From Ovis canadensis (lineage: Eukaryota > Chordata > Mammalia > Artiodactyla > Bovidae): a stretch of 64,000 nucleotides of DNA. Made by a program: the position numbers and the translations under genes. Positions 11,870-22,822 of this stretch are shown here, piece after piece (position 1 is the first letter of the stretch; every line of letters begins with the position of its first letter). Where the stretch lies: positions 116,526,501 through 116,590,500 of the forward strand of contig NC_091248.1 in the NCBI RefSeq assembly GCF_042477335.2. Reading direction: 5' to 3'. The notes under the pieces were generated by a model. It had not been told where the DNA came from and searched no databases. It saw only the letters and a program-made list of their open reading frames with translations.

Positions 11870-11877
11870 TGACGTCA
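11870..11877. promoter_or_regulatory. CREB3L2: Perfect palindromic CRE (TGACGTCA)
   Basis: The full 8-bp cAMP response element occurs in the context ctttgacgtcaccgg, about 565 bp upstream of the CREB3L2 ATG. CREB/ATF and CREB3-family proteins bind CRE-like sites, so auto- or cross-regulation is possible (inference). Confidence 0.65.
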
Positions 11878-11975
11878 CCGGGGAACTACTCTGGCCGAAG
11901 TGCCGCCGCAGCCGCCGTCTGCGGCAGCAGACAAATGGACAGCTTGGGTCCTCGAGTGAAGGACTGAGGGGAAAA

Positions 11976-12040
11976 CCAATGAGAAAGGAGAGCCTGGGAG
12001 GGACAGCCAATCAGATAGCGACAAGAATACATTTTATAAG
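11976..12040 (+). promoter_or_regulatory. Candidate plus-strand promoter: two CCAAT boxes and TATA-like box
   Basis: CCAAT boxes lie at 11976-11980 and 12007-12011 (31 bp apart). A TATA-like tttataag follows at 12033-12040, 21 bp downstream of the second box. All read in the plus direction, away from CREB3L2. A start near 12065 would be expected. No convincing reading frame follows, so a non-coding divergent transcript is the most likely product, if any. Confidence 0.4.
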
Positions 12041-12369
12041 AGGGAGGGTGCGCTCAGTCTACTAAGAAAGTCAAAGAAATTAGGGCGCGTGTCTGGGAGA
12101 TCGCGGTGCTGTGAGCGCGGATTTAAATTCTGTCTTAAGTATTTTCAAGTAGATTAGCTTATTTGACTCTTTCAGAACAATAAATAAGTCACACGTTGCA
12201 CACAAATATAAATATTCTCTCATGAATTTATGTTAGCATATATCTGGCAAATTGTAACTGTTCATGCTTCCTCACATTTTCTCTCCCACTTTCTGTTAGG
12301 CTCTTCTGTCGTGTTTTTTATGGGCTTTTTTTTTTTTCTTTTATTTACCCAACATACATTATTGAGGAG

Positions 12370-12690
12370 AGCCAACGGCTTTCTTTTCCAGGTGATAGAA
12401 GTCTTAAGTCAATGGAAGTGACAGGCAGTAAACAAGTAAAGAAAGAAACACATGTCGGAAAGTGGTAACTGCTATAAAGAAAAACAAAAGCAAAATAAGC
12501 GAATGATATTTTAGATAGTAGTCGGGGAAGTTCTTTCTGTATAGGTAAGGTTTGAGAACAGACCTGAATGAAGTGAAGTTATGCGAGAAGCTGCTGTTAC
12601 TGACAGGCAAGGAAACGCATGTAGCTGCAGTTTGAGGTGCCAAGCACCGAGTGAGGGGAGAGGGGCCTCAGAGATGGGCGAGGCCCAGAC
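12370..12690 (+). repeat. Probable ancient interspersed repeat
   Basis: Phrases such as ggtaactgctataaagaaaa and gacctgaatgaagtgaag recur in a common old mammalian repeat. I cannot name the family with confidence. Confidence 0.35.
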
Positions 12691-13274
12691 CGACAGGCCT
12701 AGTTTGAGAAAGAAAAAGCCTCTTCTAAAATATTTTCCCCCAACATTGTGATTTTTCTTCCTCCTTTCAGACTCCTCCTTTTAAAGAAACAAAGTGCTTG
12801 CATATATAGTTTGCTCATTTTAAATATAAGGAGGTCTTTGCAAATTGTCCCTAAAAGTTCCTTACAATGACATATTCCAGTGTGGAGGTTTGTCACCTTT
12901 AAGTATTTTTTGATGGATAGGGTCATTCTAATTTTGTCTTAGGGCTCTAGGATGTCCTTAAGAGGCAGTTTATCATGGGAACTATTCCATTTGTCTGGAC
13001 CTATCTCTTAGGTCACTTGAGAATATTTTAATGCTTAAAATATAAATTAATATAACAATGCTTAAGTAGAAATTCTACTTTATTGGCCTGCATTTCCTTT
13101 GTATAATAGTTTTCTTTTTATTTCTCTTAGTTCTTGGCTTTTATTTTACAATCTGCTACCTCCTTCACCACATCCTTTTCATAGATCACCTTTTCAATTT
13201 TTAAAGACTTTTTCAAATTTTCTTAGCATAACACTCAACATGAGCAAGCAAGATAAGAAACAAGTACACCTTCC

Positions 13275-13854
13275 AAAATCACTGCAGATGGTGACTGCAG
13301 CCATGAAATTAAAAGACGTTTACTCCTTGGAAGAAAAGTTATGACCAACCTAGATAGTATATTCAAAAGCAGAGACATTACTTTGCTGAATAAGGTCCAT
13401 CTAGTCAAGGCTATGGTTTTTCCTGTGATCATGTAGGGATGTGAGATTTGGACTGTGAAGACGGCTGAGTGCCAAAGAATTGATGCTTTTGCAGTGTGGT
13501 GTTGGAGAAGACTCTTGAGAGTCCCTTGGACTGCAAGGAGATCCAACCAGTCCATTCTGAAGGAGATCAGCCCTGGGATTTCTTTGGAAGGAATGATGCT
13601 AAAGCTGAAACTCCAGAACTTTGGCCACGTCATGGAAAGAGTTGACTCATTGGAAAAGATTCTGATGCTGGGAAGGATTGGGGGCAGGAGAAGAAGGGGG
13701 TGACAGAGGATGAGATGGCTGGATGGCATCACGGACTTGATGGACGTGATTCTGAGGGAACTCCGGGAGATGGTGATGGACAGGGAGGCCTGGCATGCTG
13801 CGATTCATGGGGTCGCAAAGAGTCAGACACGACTGAGCGACTGAACTGAACTGA
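13275..13854 (+). mobile_element. BovB LINE 3' fragment with TSD
   Basis: A sense, 5'-truncated BovB from the LINE C-terminal coding region to the gaactgaactga tail. A 9-bp TSD, acaccttcc, lies at 13266-13274 and 13855-13863. The coding frame is broken by stops. Confidence 0.9.
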
Positions 13855-13949
13855 ACACCTTCCTTAATGCTGGAATACAAATATTTATCTGTCAAACATT
13901 TCTGTTTTAGGCAGAGTCAGTCCCTGGTTTTGCCCATGTGGTTGGCAGC

Positions 13950-14460
13950 ATCTAAGATGGCTCCAATGATCCAGCCTGTCTGTGTTCACACCCTCTTATA
14001 ACTGCCTCCCCTTGAGCGTGGGTTGGACCTGGGAACTTCCTTCCAACAAAGAGAATATGGCAAAAGTGATGAGATGTCGAAAAACATTCTGGCTCCTGGC
14101 TTCCTCATTCTCTCTTCCTCTTTTGTTTGCTTGCTCCGAGCTGCCCTATGGAGAAGCCTACAGAGCAAGGAATTAAGGAAGATGTCCATCTAATAGCCAG
14201 CAAGGAACTGAGTCCCTCAATCCAATAACTGCAAGTAACTGGATCCTGCTAATATAACCACTTGAGTGAATATGGAAGCAAATCCTCCCCAAGTTGAGCC
14301 ATCAGATGACTACAGCCTTGTTGAGAGACCCAGATCTAGAGGACTCAGCTATGCCATGCCCAGATTTTAGACCCACACAAACTAAAGGCAATAAGTTTAT
14401 ATTGTTTTAAGCTGCTGAGTTTTTCCTTCATAAAATCAGTAATATAATAACTGGTGTCCT
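13950..14460 (+). mobile_element. MaLR-like LTR (MLT1 type)
   Basis: It resembles mammalian ERVL-MaLR LTRs: taagatggctcc, a ctctcttcctc tract, gatgactacagcc, and a terminal gttttaagctgctgag followed by taataactgg. It is an old, diverged solo LTR. Confidence 0.55.
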
Positions 14461-15092
14461 AAATGCTCGATTAAACTTATCTCTATTGCCATAGTAGTAT
14501 CCCAGTCCCCAGTGGTGAGTTTTTTCAGCCTCCTTTATTTCATGTACCCTTCTGTTCACTGTATAGAAGACTTCTTACTGGCACATTTTTTCTTCTACAT
14601 ATTGAGCCTACAGTTTGTCCCTTTCCCTCTCATTCTTAGGACTTAAAAAATTTAGTTGACTCTTTTTCAGCTTCTCTGGCATCCCTTAAAAAGTAGCAGG
14701 TCTTGCTCCCCTGCCTGTTGTTGTTGGGTTTTGTTATTGGGTTTTTTTTTTTTTTTGAGTTAATATGGACATATCACACTATATCAAATTCAGGAGCACA
14801 ACATAATGATTCAATATTTGTATCTATTGTGAAAGGATCACCGCAATGTTTAATCACAGTCACCATGCTGTATATTACATCCCCAGGACTTACTCATTTT
14901 ATAACGTGAAGTTTTGCCTTTTGCCCCTTTCACCCGTTTCACTACCCACCCCCACGTGAAAGCCCTGCCTCTGGCAATTGCCAGTCTATTCTCTGCCTCC
15001 ATGAATTTGCTTGTTTCTTTAGATTCTACATAAGTGAGGTCATACAGTATTTGTCTGTCTTTATTTGGTTTCCTATAGTGGCATGCTTAGAT

Positions 15093-15422
15093 GGGGCCTC
15101 CCTGGTGGCTCAGTGGTAAAGAATCCACCTGCAATGTAGGAGAAAGAGGTTCAAACGCTGGTTTGGGAAGATTCCCTGGAGAAGGAAATGGCAACCCACT
15201 CTGGTATTCTTGCCTGGGAAATCCCATAGACAGAGGGGCCTAGAAGGCTGCAGTCCATGGGATCACAAAAGATGTGGACATGACTTAGCGACTACCAGTA
15301 TTCTTGCCTGGAGAATCCCAGGGACGGGGGGAGCCTGGTGGGCTGCCATCTATGGGGTTGCACAGAGTCGGACACGACTGAAGCGACTTAACAGCAGCAG
15401 CAGTAGCGACTAAACAAGAGCA
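15093..15422 (+). mobile_element. Bov-tA SINE carrying a nested BOV-A SINE
   Basis: A sense Bov-tA (ctccctggtggctcagtgg head) inserted into L1 with a 10-bp TSD, atgcttagat, at 15083-15092 and 15423-15432. Its tail is split by a second SINE at 15295-15403. Confidence 0.9.
15295..15403 (+). mobile_element. Truncated BOV-A SINE nested in Bov-tA
   Basis: A BOV-A unit ending in the cagcagcagcag tail is flanked by a 9-bp TSD, tagcgacta, at 15286-15294 and 15404-15412. It therefore inserted after its host SINE. Confidence 0.85.
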
Positions 15423-15715
15423 ATGCTTAGATTCCTGTATCTTTTGTGTTTTTGCTGTGTGATTGCCATCAGGCTTACAGAAAACAACTCTAGATAATAA
15501 TATAAGTTTGAATTCTTTCTAAATCTCTATATTTCCCACTGCCCCCCCTAATTTCATTTTTGGTCACAGTTTACATCTTTTTATTGTAGTTACAGTTATT
15601 TACTATTCTTGTCTTTTAACCTTTGTTCTAGCTTTGTAAGTGATTAACCAGTGTGCTTTCACTGTCTTATGTTTCCCTGTTAGTGCCCTTTTGTTTTAGC
15701 TTAGAGAAGTTTCTT

Positions 15716-16003
15716 TCACAATTCTTGTAAGGCCAGTCTAATGTCAATGAACCCCCTTTGCTTTTGCTTCTTTGGAAATCTCTTTATCTCTCCTTCAGTT
15801 CTGAAGGACAGTTTTGCCAAGAAGAGTATTCTTGATTGGAAGTTTTTTCTTTCAACATTTTGAATATTGTGCCACTTCCTTCTGTCCTGCAAAGTTTCTG
15901 TTGAAAAATCTACTAATACTCTTATGGGGATTACCTTGTACATAACAAATTTACTTTCTCTTGCTGCTTTTAAGATTCTTTCCTTGTCTTTAAATTTTGA
16001 CAC
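15716..16003 (-). pseudogene. L1 ORF1p C-terminal domain remnant
   Basis: A 95-codon open stretch. Its motifs, ILKAARESK, PIRVLVDFSTETLQ, RRKWHN and AKLSFRTEGEIK followed by LALQEL, match the conserved C-terminal RNA-binding domain of L1 ORF1p, recalled from human L1. It lacks the coiled coil and trimer region in frame, so it cannot make a working protein. Confidence 0.85.
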
Positions 16004-16625
16004 TTTGATTTTAATGTTTCATCATGTGAGTCTCTTGGGATTCATATTTGGAACTTTCTGGGCTTCTGGATCTGGAATTCTGTTACTTTTCCAGGTTAGG
16101 GAATTTTTCAGCAATTATTTCTTCACATGTGCTTCTGCCCCTTTCTCTCTCTCTCTTTCCCTTCTGGGTCCCCATAATGCAAATGTTGGTCCACTTGCTG
16201 TTGTTCCATAAGTTCCTTAGACTATCTTCACTCTTTTTTTTCTTTTCTTTTTGCTACTCTGATTGGATGAGTTCCATTGACCTGTCTTGAGTTCAGTGAT
16301 CCTTTCTTCCACTTCATCTAGTCTGCTGTTGAAACCCTTTATTTTATTTTTCAGTTCAGGTATTCTTAGTTATGTGATTTCAATATTGTGCTTTCTTATC
16401 TTTTATTTTTGTTGAAATTCTTACTTTATCCATTCTTCTCTTAAACTCAGTGAGACGTTTAATGACCTTTATTTTGAACTCTATCAGATAAGTCACTTAT
16501 CTTTGTTTCATTAAGGTCTGATCTTATTCTTGTGTTTGGAACATACTCTTCTTTCTTTCTTTGAGTCTGTACTAGTTTCTATACATTTGCTAGAGCAGCC
16601 ATCTCTCCAAGTCTTGAAGGAGTGG

Positions 16626-16778
16626 CCTCCTGTAGGAAGGTTATTGTCCAATTCTGCCTTAACTCTTGGATGTCTCTCAAACCACTGTGATTGTCTAAGC
16701 AGCATACTTTATTCTTAGTAGTTCACAGTGGTTGAAGCTGTGCCAAGCCCTGTCAATATCCCAAAGGGAAGGATCTCA
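16626..16778 (-). repeat. Duplicated block, copy 1 (pairs with 17638-17790)
   Basis: About 150 bp beginning cctcctgtaggaaggttatt and ending near gggaaggatctca recurs 1012 bp downstream with only scattered changes. It lies in the L1 5' UTR-like part. Confidence 0.85.
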
Positions 16779-17141
16779 GTCAGCATCTAGATTCAGGCTG
16801 ATTGGAAGTCAGAGTCTCAGGCAGCACTTGTAAAGTATGCAAATTTCACAGAAAGACTGGAGCTGGGCATTTCTGTCTGCTCACTGTACACTGATCTTTG
16901 GGGAATAGCCAGTTAAGAACTGTTTCTTTGTTTGGTACCATTTCACTGAACCCAAGAACACAAGCCCCACTTTCCACTAGGGCTGGCTATCAAGGGATGG
17001 GTTTTCTGGGTAACAACCACAGAAAGTCAGTGAGACAGACATGTACACAGCTCTTTGCTTAGAGACTCAACAGCTTGGGGTGGAGCAGAGGATGAGTGTG
17101 AAGGTAGCACTTGCTGGCCTCCCTAGTTTCTGTAATCAGTC

Positions 17142-17414
17142 CCTGCTGCTGCTGCTAAGTCACTTTAGTCATGTCTGACTCTGTGTGACCCCACAGATGG
17201 CAGCCCACAGGCTCCCATCCCTGGGATTCTCCAGGCAAGAACACTGGAGCGGGTTGCCATTTCCTTCTCCAATGCATGAAACTGAAAAGTGAAAGTGAAG
17301 TCGCTCAGTCGTGCCCAACTCTTAGCGACCCCATGGACTGCAGCCCACCAGGCTCCTCCGTCTATGGGGTTTTCCAGGCAAGAGTACTGGAGTGGGGTGC
17401 CATTGCTTTCTCCC
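17142..17414 (-). mobile_element. BOV-A2 SINE
   Basis: An antisense BOV-A2 dimer. Its reversed tail (ctgctgctgctgctaagtc) is followed by two Bov-A monomers joined by the gaaagtgaagtcgctcagtc linker. It sits between the two duplicated blocks. Confidence 0.88.
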
Positions 17415-17637
17415 TAGATGTGTTTAATTAGAAACCTACTCTTCAGACCATAGCTATCAAGGTAATAGGTAAACTCCTAGAAAGACTGGAGATGCATTCC
17501 AGTCTGCTGTCTCCTCACTGTGCCCTAGTGGGGGGAAGGCTATAACTGATTATGAACTTGCTGTCTATTTGACACAGTTCTGTGGGACCCAAGAGTGGAA
17601 GACTCACTAACAACTAGAGCCTGGTGATCAAGAGCAG

Positions 17638-17790
17638 CCTCCTGTAGGAAGGTTATTTTCCAACTCTGCCTTAACTCTTGGATGTCTCTCAAACCATTGT
17701 GATTGTGTAAGCAGCATACTTTATTCTTAGTAGTTCACAGTGGCTGAAGCTGTGCCGAGCCCTGTCAATATCCCAAAGGGAAGGGATCTC
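17638..17790 (-). repeat. Duplicated block, copy 2
   Basis: The direct repeat partner of 16626-16778, sharing phrases such as aactcttggatgtctctcaa and agcagcatactttattctta. Removing the younger SINE between them gives an original period of about 740 bp. Confidence 0.85.
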
Positions 17791-18512
17791 CTCAGTGCAA
17801 CCACAAAATCTGGGGCACCCATCAGACAGGTTCACAAACTCCTTTCCAGGAGATACTGGCAACTGGAGTGAGGCAGAGGAAAAACTCAAATATGGTGCCT
17901 GCTGACCAGTGTCCTTGGAAAGTATTTCATAGCCCCCTAGATGAGTGTTAGATTAGATGCCTGCCCCTCACTCCACAGCTTTAAGATAAGCAAACAGGAC
18001 TGCTTCATGAGCTGCTTGATTTTTTTCAGGAGCTGCTTTAGTATTGGGTCCTGGAGGGGAACCAGGGGAGTTCATGTGAGCCATTTAATGACTGTTTCTC
18101 AGTTCACTATAATTTTGTGGGGCTTGTGGATACAAACCCCACTGGCTTTCAAAGTCAAGATGTTTTGAGGGCTTATCTCTCAGATGCTGGTCTTAAAAGG
18201 TGAGGTGCCAGATGTGGGGTTCAAACCCTTCACTCCTCAAGAGGAAGCTCAGGTTGTGAGATCCCTCCCCCCTTTGATTGTGGGTCACTGCATTGGGTGT
18301 GAGTTTATGACAAGATTGTGTCTCAGCCTCTCCTGCCCATTTTGATGTGGGTTTTTTTCTTGTTTGCTCAACATGCAGGAGTCACTCAGCTCCTTTGGGG
18401 GTTTCTTTCAGGAAGAAATTATTCCATGGGTAGCTGTAGATTTTGTGCATATATAAGAGGAGGTGAGTTTAGGATCCTCCTATGTTGTTATTGTCGACTG
18501 AAAAAAAAGTGC

Positions 18513-19395
18513 TTGTCACCCTGCTTATTTAACTTCTGTGCAGAATACATCATGCAAAATGCCAGGCTGGGTGAAGCACGAGCCAGAATCAAGACCGCCA
18601 GGGGAGATATCAACAACCTCCGATATGCAGATGATACCACTCTCATGGCAGAAAGTAAGGAGGAACTAAAAAGAGCTTCTTGATGAGGGTGAAAGAGGAG
18701 ACTGAACAAGTTGCCTTAACTTGTTCAACATTCAAAAAACAAAGATCATGGCATCTAGTCCCATCACTTTGCTGCAAATAGAAAGAGAAAAAGTGGAAGC
18801 AATGACAGATTTTATTTTCTTGGGCTCCAAAATCACTACGGACAGCGACTGCAGCCATGAAGTTAAAGGACACTTGCTCCTTGGAGGGAAAGCTATGACA
18901 AACCTAGGCAGCATACTAAAAAAACAGAGGCCTCATTTTGCTAACAAAGGTCTGTATAGTCAAAGCTAGGTTTTTCCAATAGTCACGTATGGATGTGACA
19001 GTTGGACCATAAAGAAGGCTGAGTGCCGAAGAATTGATGCTTTTGAACTGTGGTGTTGGAGAAGACTCTTGAGAGTCCCTTGGACTGCAAGGAGATGAAA
19101 CCATCAAACCTAAAGAAAATCAGTCCTGAGTATACAGTGGAAGGACTCATGCTGAAGCTGAAGCGCCAATACTTTGACTACCTGATGCAAAGAGCCATCT
19201 CACTGGAAAAGACCCTGATGCTGGGAAAGATTGAAGGCAAAAGGAGAAGGGGGCGACAGAGAATGAGATGGTTAGATAATATCACTGACTCAATGGACAT
19301 GAATTTGAGCAAATTCCAGAAGATTGTGAAGGACAGGGAAGCCTCACGTGCTGCAGTCCATAGGGTCACAAAGAGTTGGACATGATAGTGACTGA
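18513..19395 (+). mobile_element. BovB LINE fragment with RT catalytic box
   Basis: A sense, 5'-truncated BovB starting in the reverse transcriptase domain. The catalytic motif YADD is encoded at 18624-18635 (context NNLRYADDTTLMAES). It runs through the C-terminal region to gtgactgaacaataacaa. Several frameshifts and stops are present. Its divergence suggests an older copy. Confidence 0.88.
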
Positions 19396-19824
19396 ACAAT
19401 AACAAAATTAACAACTAAAAGCTGAGAATCCTGTTTTATCTGGCAAACTTTCTGAGGACTCACACCTGAGAGGCAACCTCTCAAATAGCTCTGTGGGACT
19501 GCTCTGAAAAGGCAAGGGAGGAGCCAGGATACATAGGTGTTTTACAACAAAAACCGGGTTGTCAGAACATCAAAAAATTACTATTAAAGAAAATCAGATA
19601 TCTCAAAGTAATGACTTTAGCACATTTCTATGTATGGGAAGATGCCAGGGTCTGCACTCACTGAAATCCTTCCCTTGATATGCACCTTATCTAATGCCAG
19701 TAACTTGTTTTTTTTCCAATCCTGAGTTCCCTCGGTGTTCACCATAAAGGGCTGTACTGGCTGATGGCTTGATGGCCACAATATCCTCTGTTTGCTCTTA
19801 AAGGCAGGGGCATTCTTAGTCCAT

Positions 19825-20039
19825 GGAGCTTCCCAGGTGGCACTAATGGTAAAGAACCCACCTGCCAATGCAGGAGACGTAAGAGACATGGGTTCAATCC
19901 CTGGGTGAGGAAGATCCCTTGGAGGAGGGCATGGCAACCCACTCCAGTATTCTTGCCTGGAGAATCCCATGGACGGGGGGCCTAGAGTCCCTAGCATCAC
20001 AAAGAGTAGGACACAACTGAAGCAACTTAGCATGCATGT
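19825..20039 (+). mobile_element. Bov-tA SINE with 13-bp TSD
   Basis: Sense Bov-tA with a small internal insertion in the head. A perfect TSD, attcttagtccat, lies at 19812-19824 and 20040-20052. Confidence 0.92.
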
Positions 20040-21326
20040 ATTCTTAGTCCATATTATCTTGTCCCCATCTATTTTTGACAGATAAATGGTCTCTGAATAG
20101 GCCATTTTAATGGTTTTAAAGTTTCTGAAGAAGCAAGTATCTATTTTGTTCTCTAATGCTCTTGACTTTCTACCATCCTTTAAGAGTTTTCATCCTATTT
20201 TAATTTGTTCTGTCCCTTAACTCTGGTTTGGAAGGGAGCAAACTTTTACCGCTGCTTGATGTCCCTTCTTTTACTTCTCCCTATTCTAATCATATTCAGT
20301 TTAACAAAGACCGTGTCCAGCTTTGAGGATTTCTTTCAGTTATCATTACTTAACTAGAAATGATGCCTTTCCATTTGACAGTCATTATTATTTCCTGCAC
20401 ATAGCACCCAGAAGAGAGATGATGTCTGGGAGAATCTCTCCATAGAAAACCAGGGATTACAGGATTGGCTATGGAGTCCTTTAGCCCTGAGAGATCCTGG
20501 AAAAAAAAAAAAAAGGGTATGAAAACCCTGAGCACTGAGATAAAGAATCCCACAGAAGAGAAGATGAACGGAGAGGCTGTAAACCTCACAGGAGTCAGCC
20601 CTGAGGAGACAGTGAGCTGGAAAGGGCTGGAGGGTACAAGACCCTTGGCATTAGACACAATTGCTTATTGACACAGAATGGACCCTGAGAGGGGTCCTGG
20701 TGCTGCCACTCTGCCCGAAGCCTAGGAAACAGTGTCTCTTTCCTTCCCCTCCCCAGGTCCCTCCACCCGCCTCCCTCTCTCTCTGTCTCTCACTCTCAAC
20801 TCTGAGAGAGGGGGCTAGGGAAGCCCAGAGAGCAGGCTACCCTTGGAAAGTCTAATAAATCTGTAAACCTCTTCCCATCCTGGAAAGATCAGAGATGGCA
20901 GAGCCACTGTGAAGAAGAGGACTTGCTAGAGATGCAGGTGGCTGCAGCCACGTGTCACTGGCCCTGCTACACCTTTGCTCCCCTCAGATCTTAGCTACAC
21001 CCTCCCTCCCAATCACTATCTGAATTCATGCTCATGGCAGTTTGCCACTGAGACTGAGCTGGCTAATGAACTACAGCTTCTTTTAAAACGTGAGAGAATG
21101 TTTTCTCAGCCAACTGGATAACTGTGTGAAAATAAAATTTTATAAGCCCTGCCTTACAACTTATGTGGAAATAAACTTCAGATGGACTGAGGACACGAGT
21201 GTAAAAGGAAACAGAGCTGTTCTGAGATAAAATACTTTTATAATTTCAGTGTGAGAGCGAGACACAATATAAAAGGTAGAAAACATATAGGAAAAGCTAG
21301 ATGTGTGTATGTTTGAATATATGTGT

Positions 21327-21527
21327 GCTTCCCTGGTGGCTGGCTCAGTAGTAAAGAATCCATCTGCCAATATGGGAGACATGGGTTCCATCCCTTGTTG
21401 GGAAGATCCCCTGGGGAAGGAAATGGCAACCCTCTCCAGTATTCTTTCAAGGATAATCCCATGGACAGAGGAGCCTGGTAGGCTACAGGCCGTGGATTTG
21501 TGGAGCTGGACACAACTGACTGAGCCA
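21327..21527 (+). mobile_element. Bov-tA SINE (left arm of inverted pair)
   Basis: Sense Bov-tA (gcttccctggtggctgg head) with a probable decayed TSD, gaatatatgtgt, recurring as gaacatatgtat near 21545. It is followed 33 bp later by an antisense copy. Confidence 0.88.
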
Positions 21528-21560
21528 CACACACAGGCACTCATGAACATATGTATGAAA

Positions 21561-21761
21561 AGTGAAAGTGTTGTCATTAAATCGTGCCTGACTCCATTGA
21601 CTGTAGCCCTCCAGAACTCTCTGTCCATGGAATTCTCCATGCAAGAATCCTGGAGTGGGTTGCTGTTCCCTTCTCCAGGGCATCTTCCTGACCTAAGAAT
21701 CGAACCAGGGTCTCCTGCATTGCAGGCAGACTCTTTGCCATCTGAGCCACCAGGGAAGCTC
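21561..21761 (-). mobile_element. Bov-tA SINE (right arm of inverted pair)
   Basis: Antisense Bov-tA ending in the reversed head (catctgagccaccagggaag). It is followed by an A-run and a TA-repeat (about 21762-21795). Confidence 0.88.
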
Positions 21762-22184
21762 AAAAAAAAAAAAATATATATATATATATATATAGTTAAT
21801 ATATACATACACACACATATATATACACAGAGAGTATGTAACTTAAATAAATGTCATTAAGATGTTATACATGCTGTTGTTAACCTGAATCGTTTCTAGT
21901 GAAGGTCTTTTAAAATTGCTTCTCCCTGTACTCCCATCCCATCACATGGAAACAGTGTTAACAGTCCTGTGTGTATCTTTCCACTCTTTAGGTTGTGCTC
22001 GTATAGTTCTGTACAAATACACACGCCTCTGGAGGAACTTGGTCACTGTTCCATTATGCACACTTCCCTGCATTTTGCTTTTCTTACTTAACAAGAGATC
22101 TTGAAAATCCTCCTACTCTTCCAATACAGATTAATGTATTTTTTTTAATGACTGACACAAACAGGACTGTTAAAAGATAACTGA

Positions 22185-22690
22185 AATATATCTAAAATTT
22201 TTAAGAGTTTGCTTGAGCAAAAAGAGATTTGAACCTCGCATTAGTGAAGCTGGCAGATAAGAAGGAGTTCCGGGGAGCTGTGCAGAACAAAAGACTTTTA
22301 TAGACAAAAGGGAGCAGGAACAAGGAAGTTACACTCAGCCAAAAAACAGGTTGGTTATGGTGAAGCTACTTTCCTTTAGGGGATGGCAGGGATCTATAAG
22401 GCAGTTCACCTAACGAATACTAATCAGGAGATTCCATTTCTGGGTGAGCAGAAACTCTATTTATGTTGTCTCACTTTAGTGAAGCTTAACATAAGTGACT
22501 TCATTTGGGGCTTGTTGTCTTATTTTAACAGGATAAAGCACATTTTATTCCTCAAATGATGAGCATTTATTCCTTTTCCAGATATTAAATGGGTTAACGT
22601 GCCTTTCTCTTTTGAATTTCCTGATAAGTGACCTTCTAGTAATGGAAGATTAGGCTCTGATTATTGCATTTGACAGCCTATAGAACACCC
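22185..22690. repeat. Probable ancient LTR-like repeat
   Basis: Phrases such as ggcagataagaaggagttcc, acttttatagacaaaaggg and taatggaagattaggctctg recall a dispersed mammalian LTR-like repeat. I cannot assign the family. Confidence 0.35.
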
Positions 22691-22822
22691 AGTTCCCAGA
22701 GAGAGGGAATGGGGTGCCAGGTGTGGAGGACAGAAAAGAGCAGGGAAATAGAAGGGCTTGAAGGGGTGGGAAGAGACAGAGGCCTAAAAGATAAGACTTT
22801 GCTATACTATATTATTGCCTCA

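Larger units (their letters stand above)
11150..12125. promoter_or_regulatory. CREB3L2: CpG-rich promoter region of CREB3L2
   Basis: CpG dinucleotides and GC boxes are dense here compared with the AT-rich flanks. Visible elements are GC-box-like motifs (ccccgccc about 11832-11839, ctccgccc about 11803-11810, gggcgg near 11360), four CCAAT boxes and a full CRE. The region covers exon 1, the 5' UTR and about 600 bp upstream, as expected for a broadly expressed gene. Island borders were judged by eye, not computed. Confidence 0.8.
14735..18490 (-). mobile_element. Old L1 element (5' UTR, ORF1, spacer, 3' end), ORF2 missing
   Basis: Read on the minus strand, 18490 to about 16500 resembles a mammalian L1 5' UTR, 16003-15716 encodes the ORF1p C-terminal domain, and 15715-15433 is the post-ORF1 spacer. 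Then 15092-14735 resembles the L1 3' UTR. ORF2 is absent, so this is either an internally deleted L1, a HAL1-like half-L1, or two separate fragments joined near the SINE at 15093-15422. A BOV-A2 SINE (17142-17414) and the Bov-tA at 15093 interrupt it. Confidence 0.7.

Noticed and set aside
13235..13732. 165-codon minus-strand frame
   Set aside because: It is the antisense shadow of a BovB fragment.
21161..21860. Long overlapping frames on both strands (217 and 185 codons)
   Set aside because: Both run through two Bov-tA SINEs and a TA repeat. The same peptides recur at other SINE copies.
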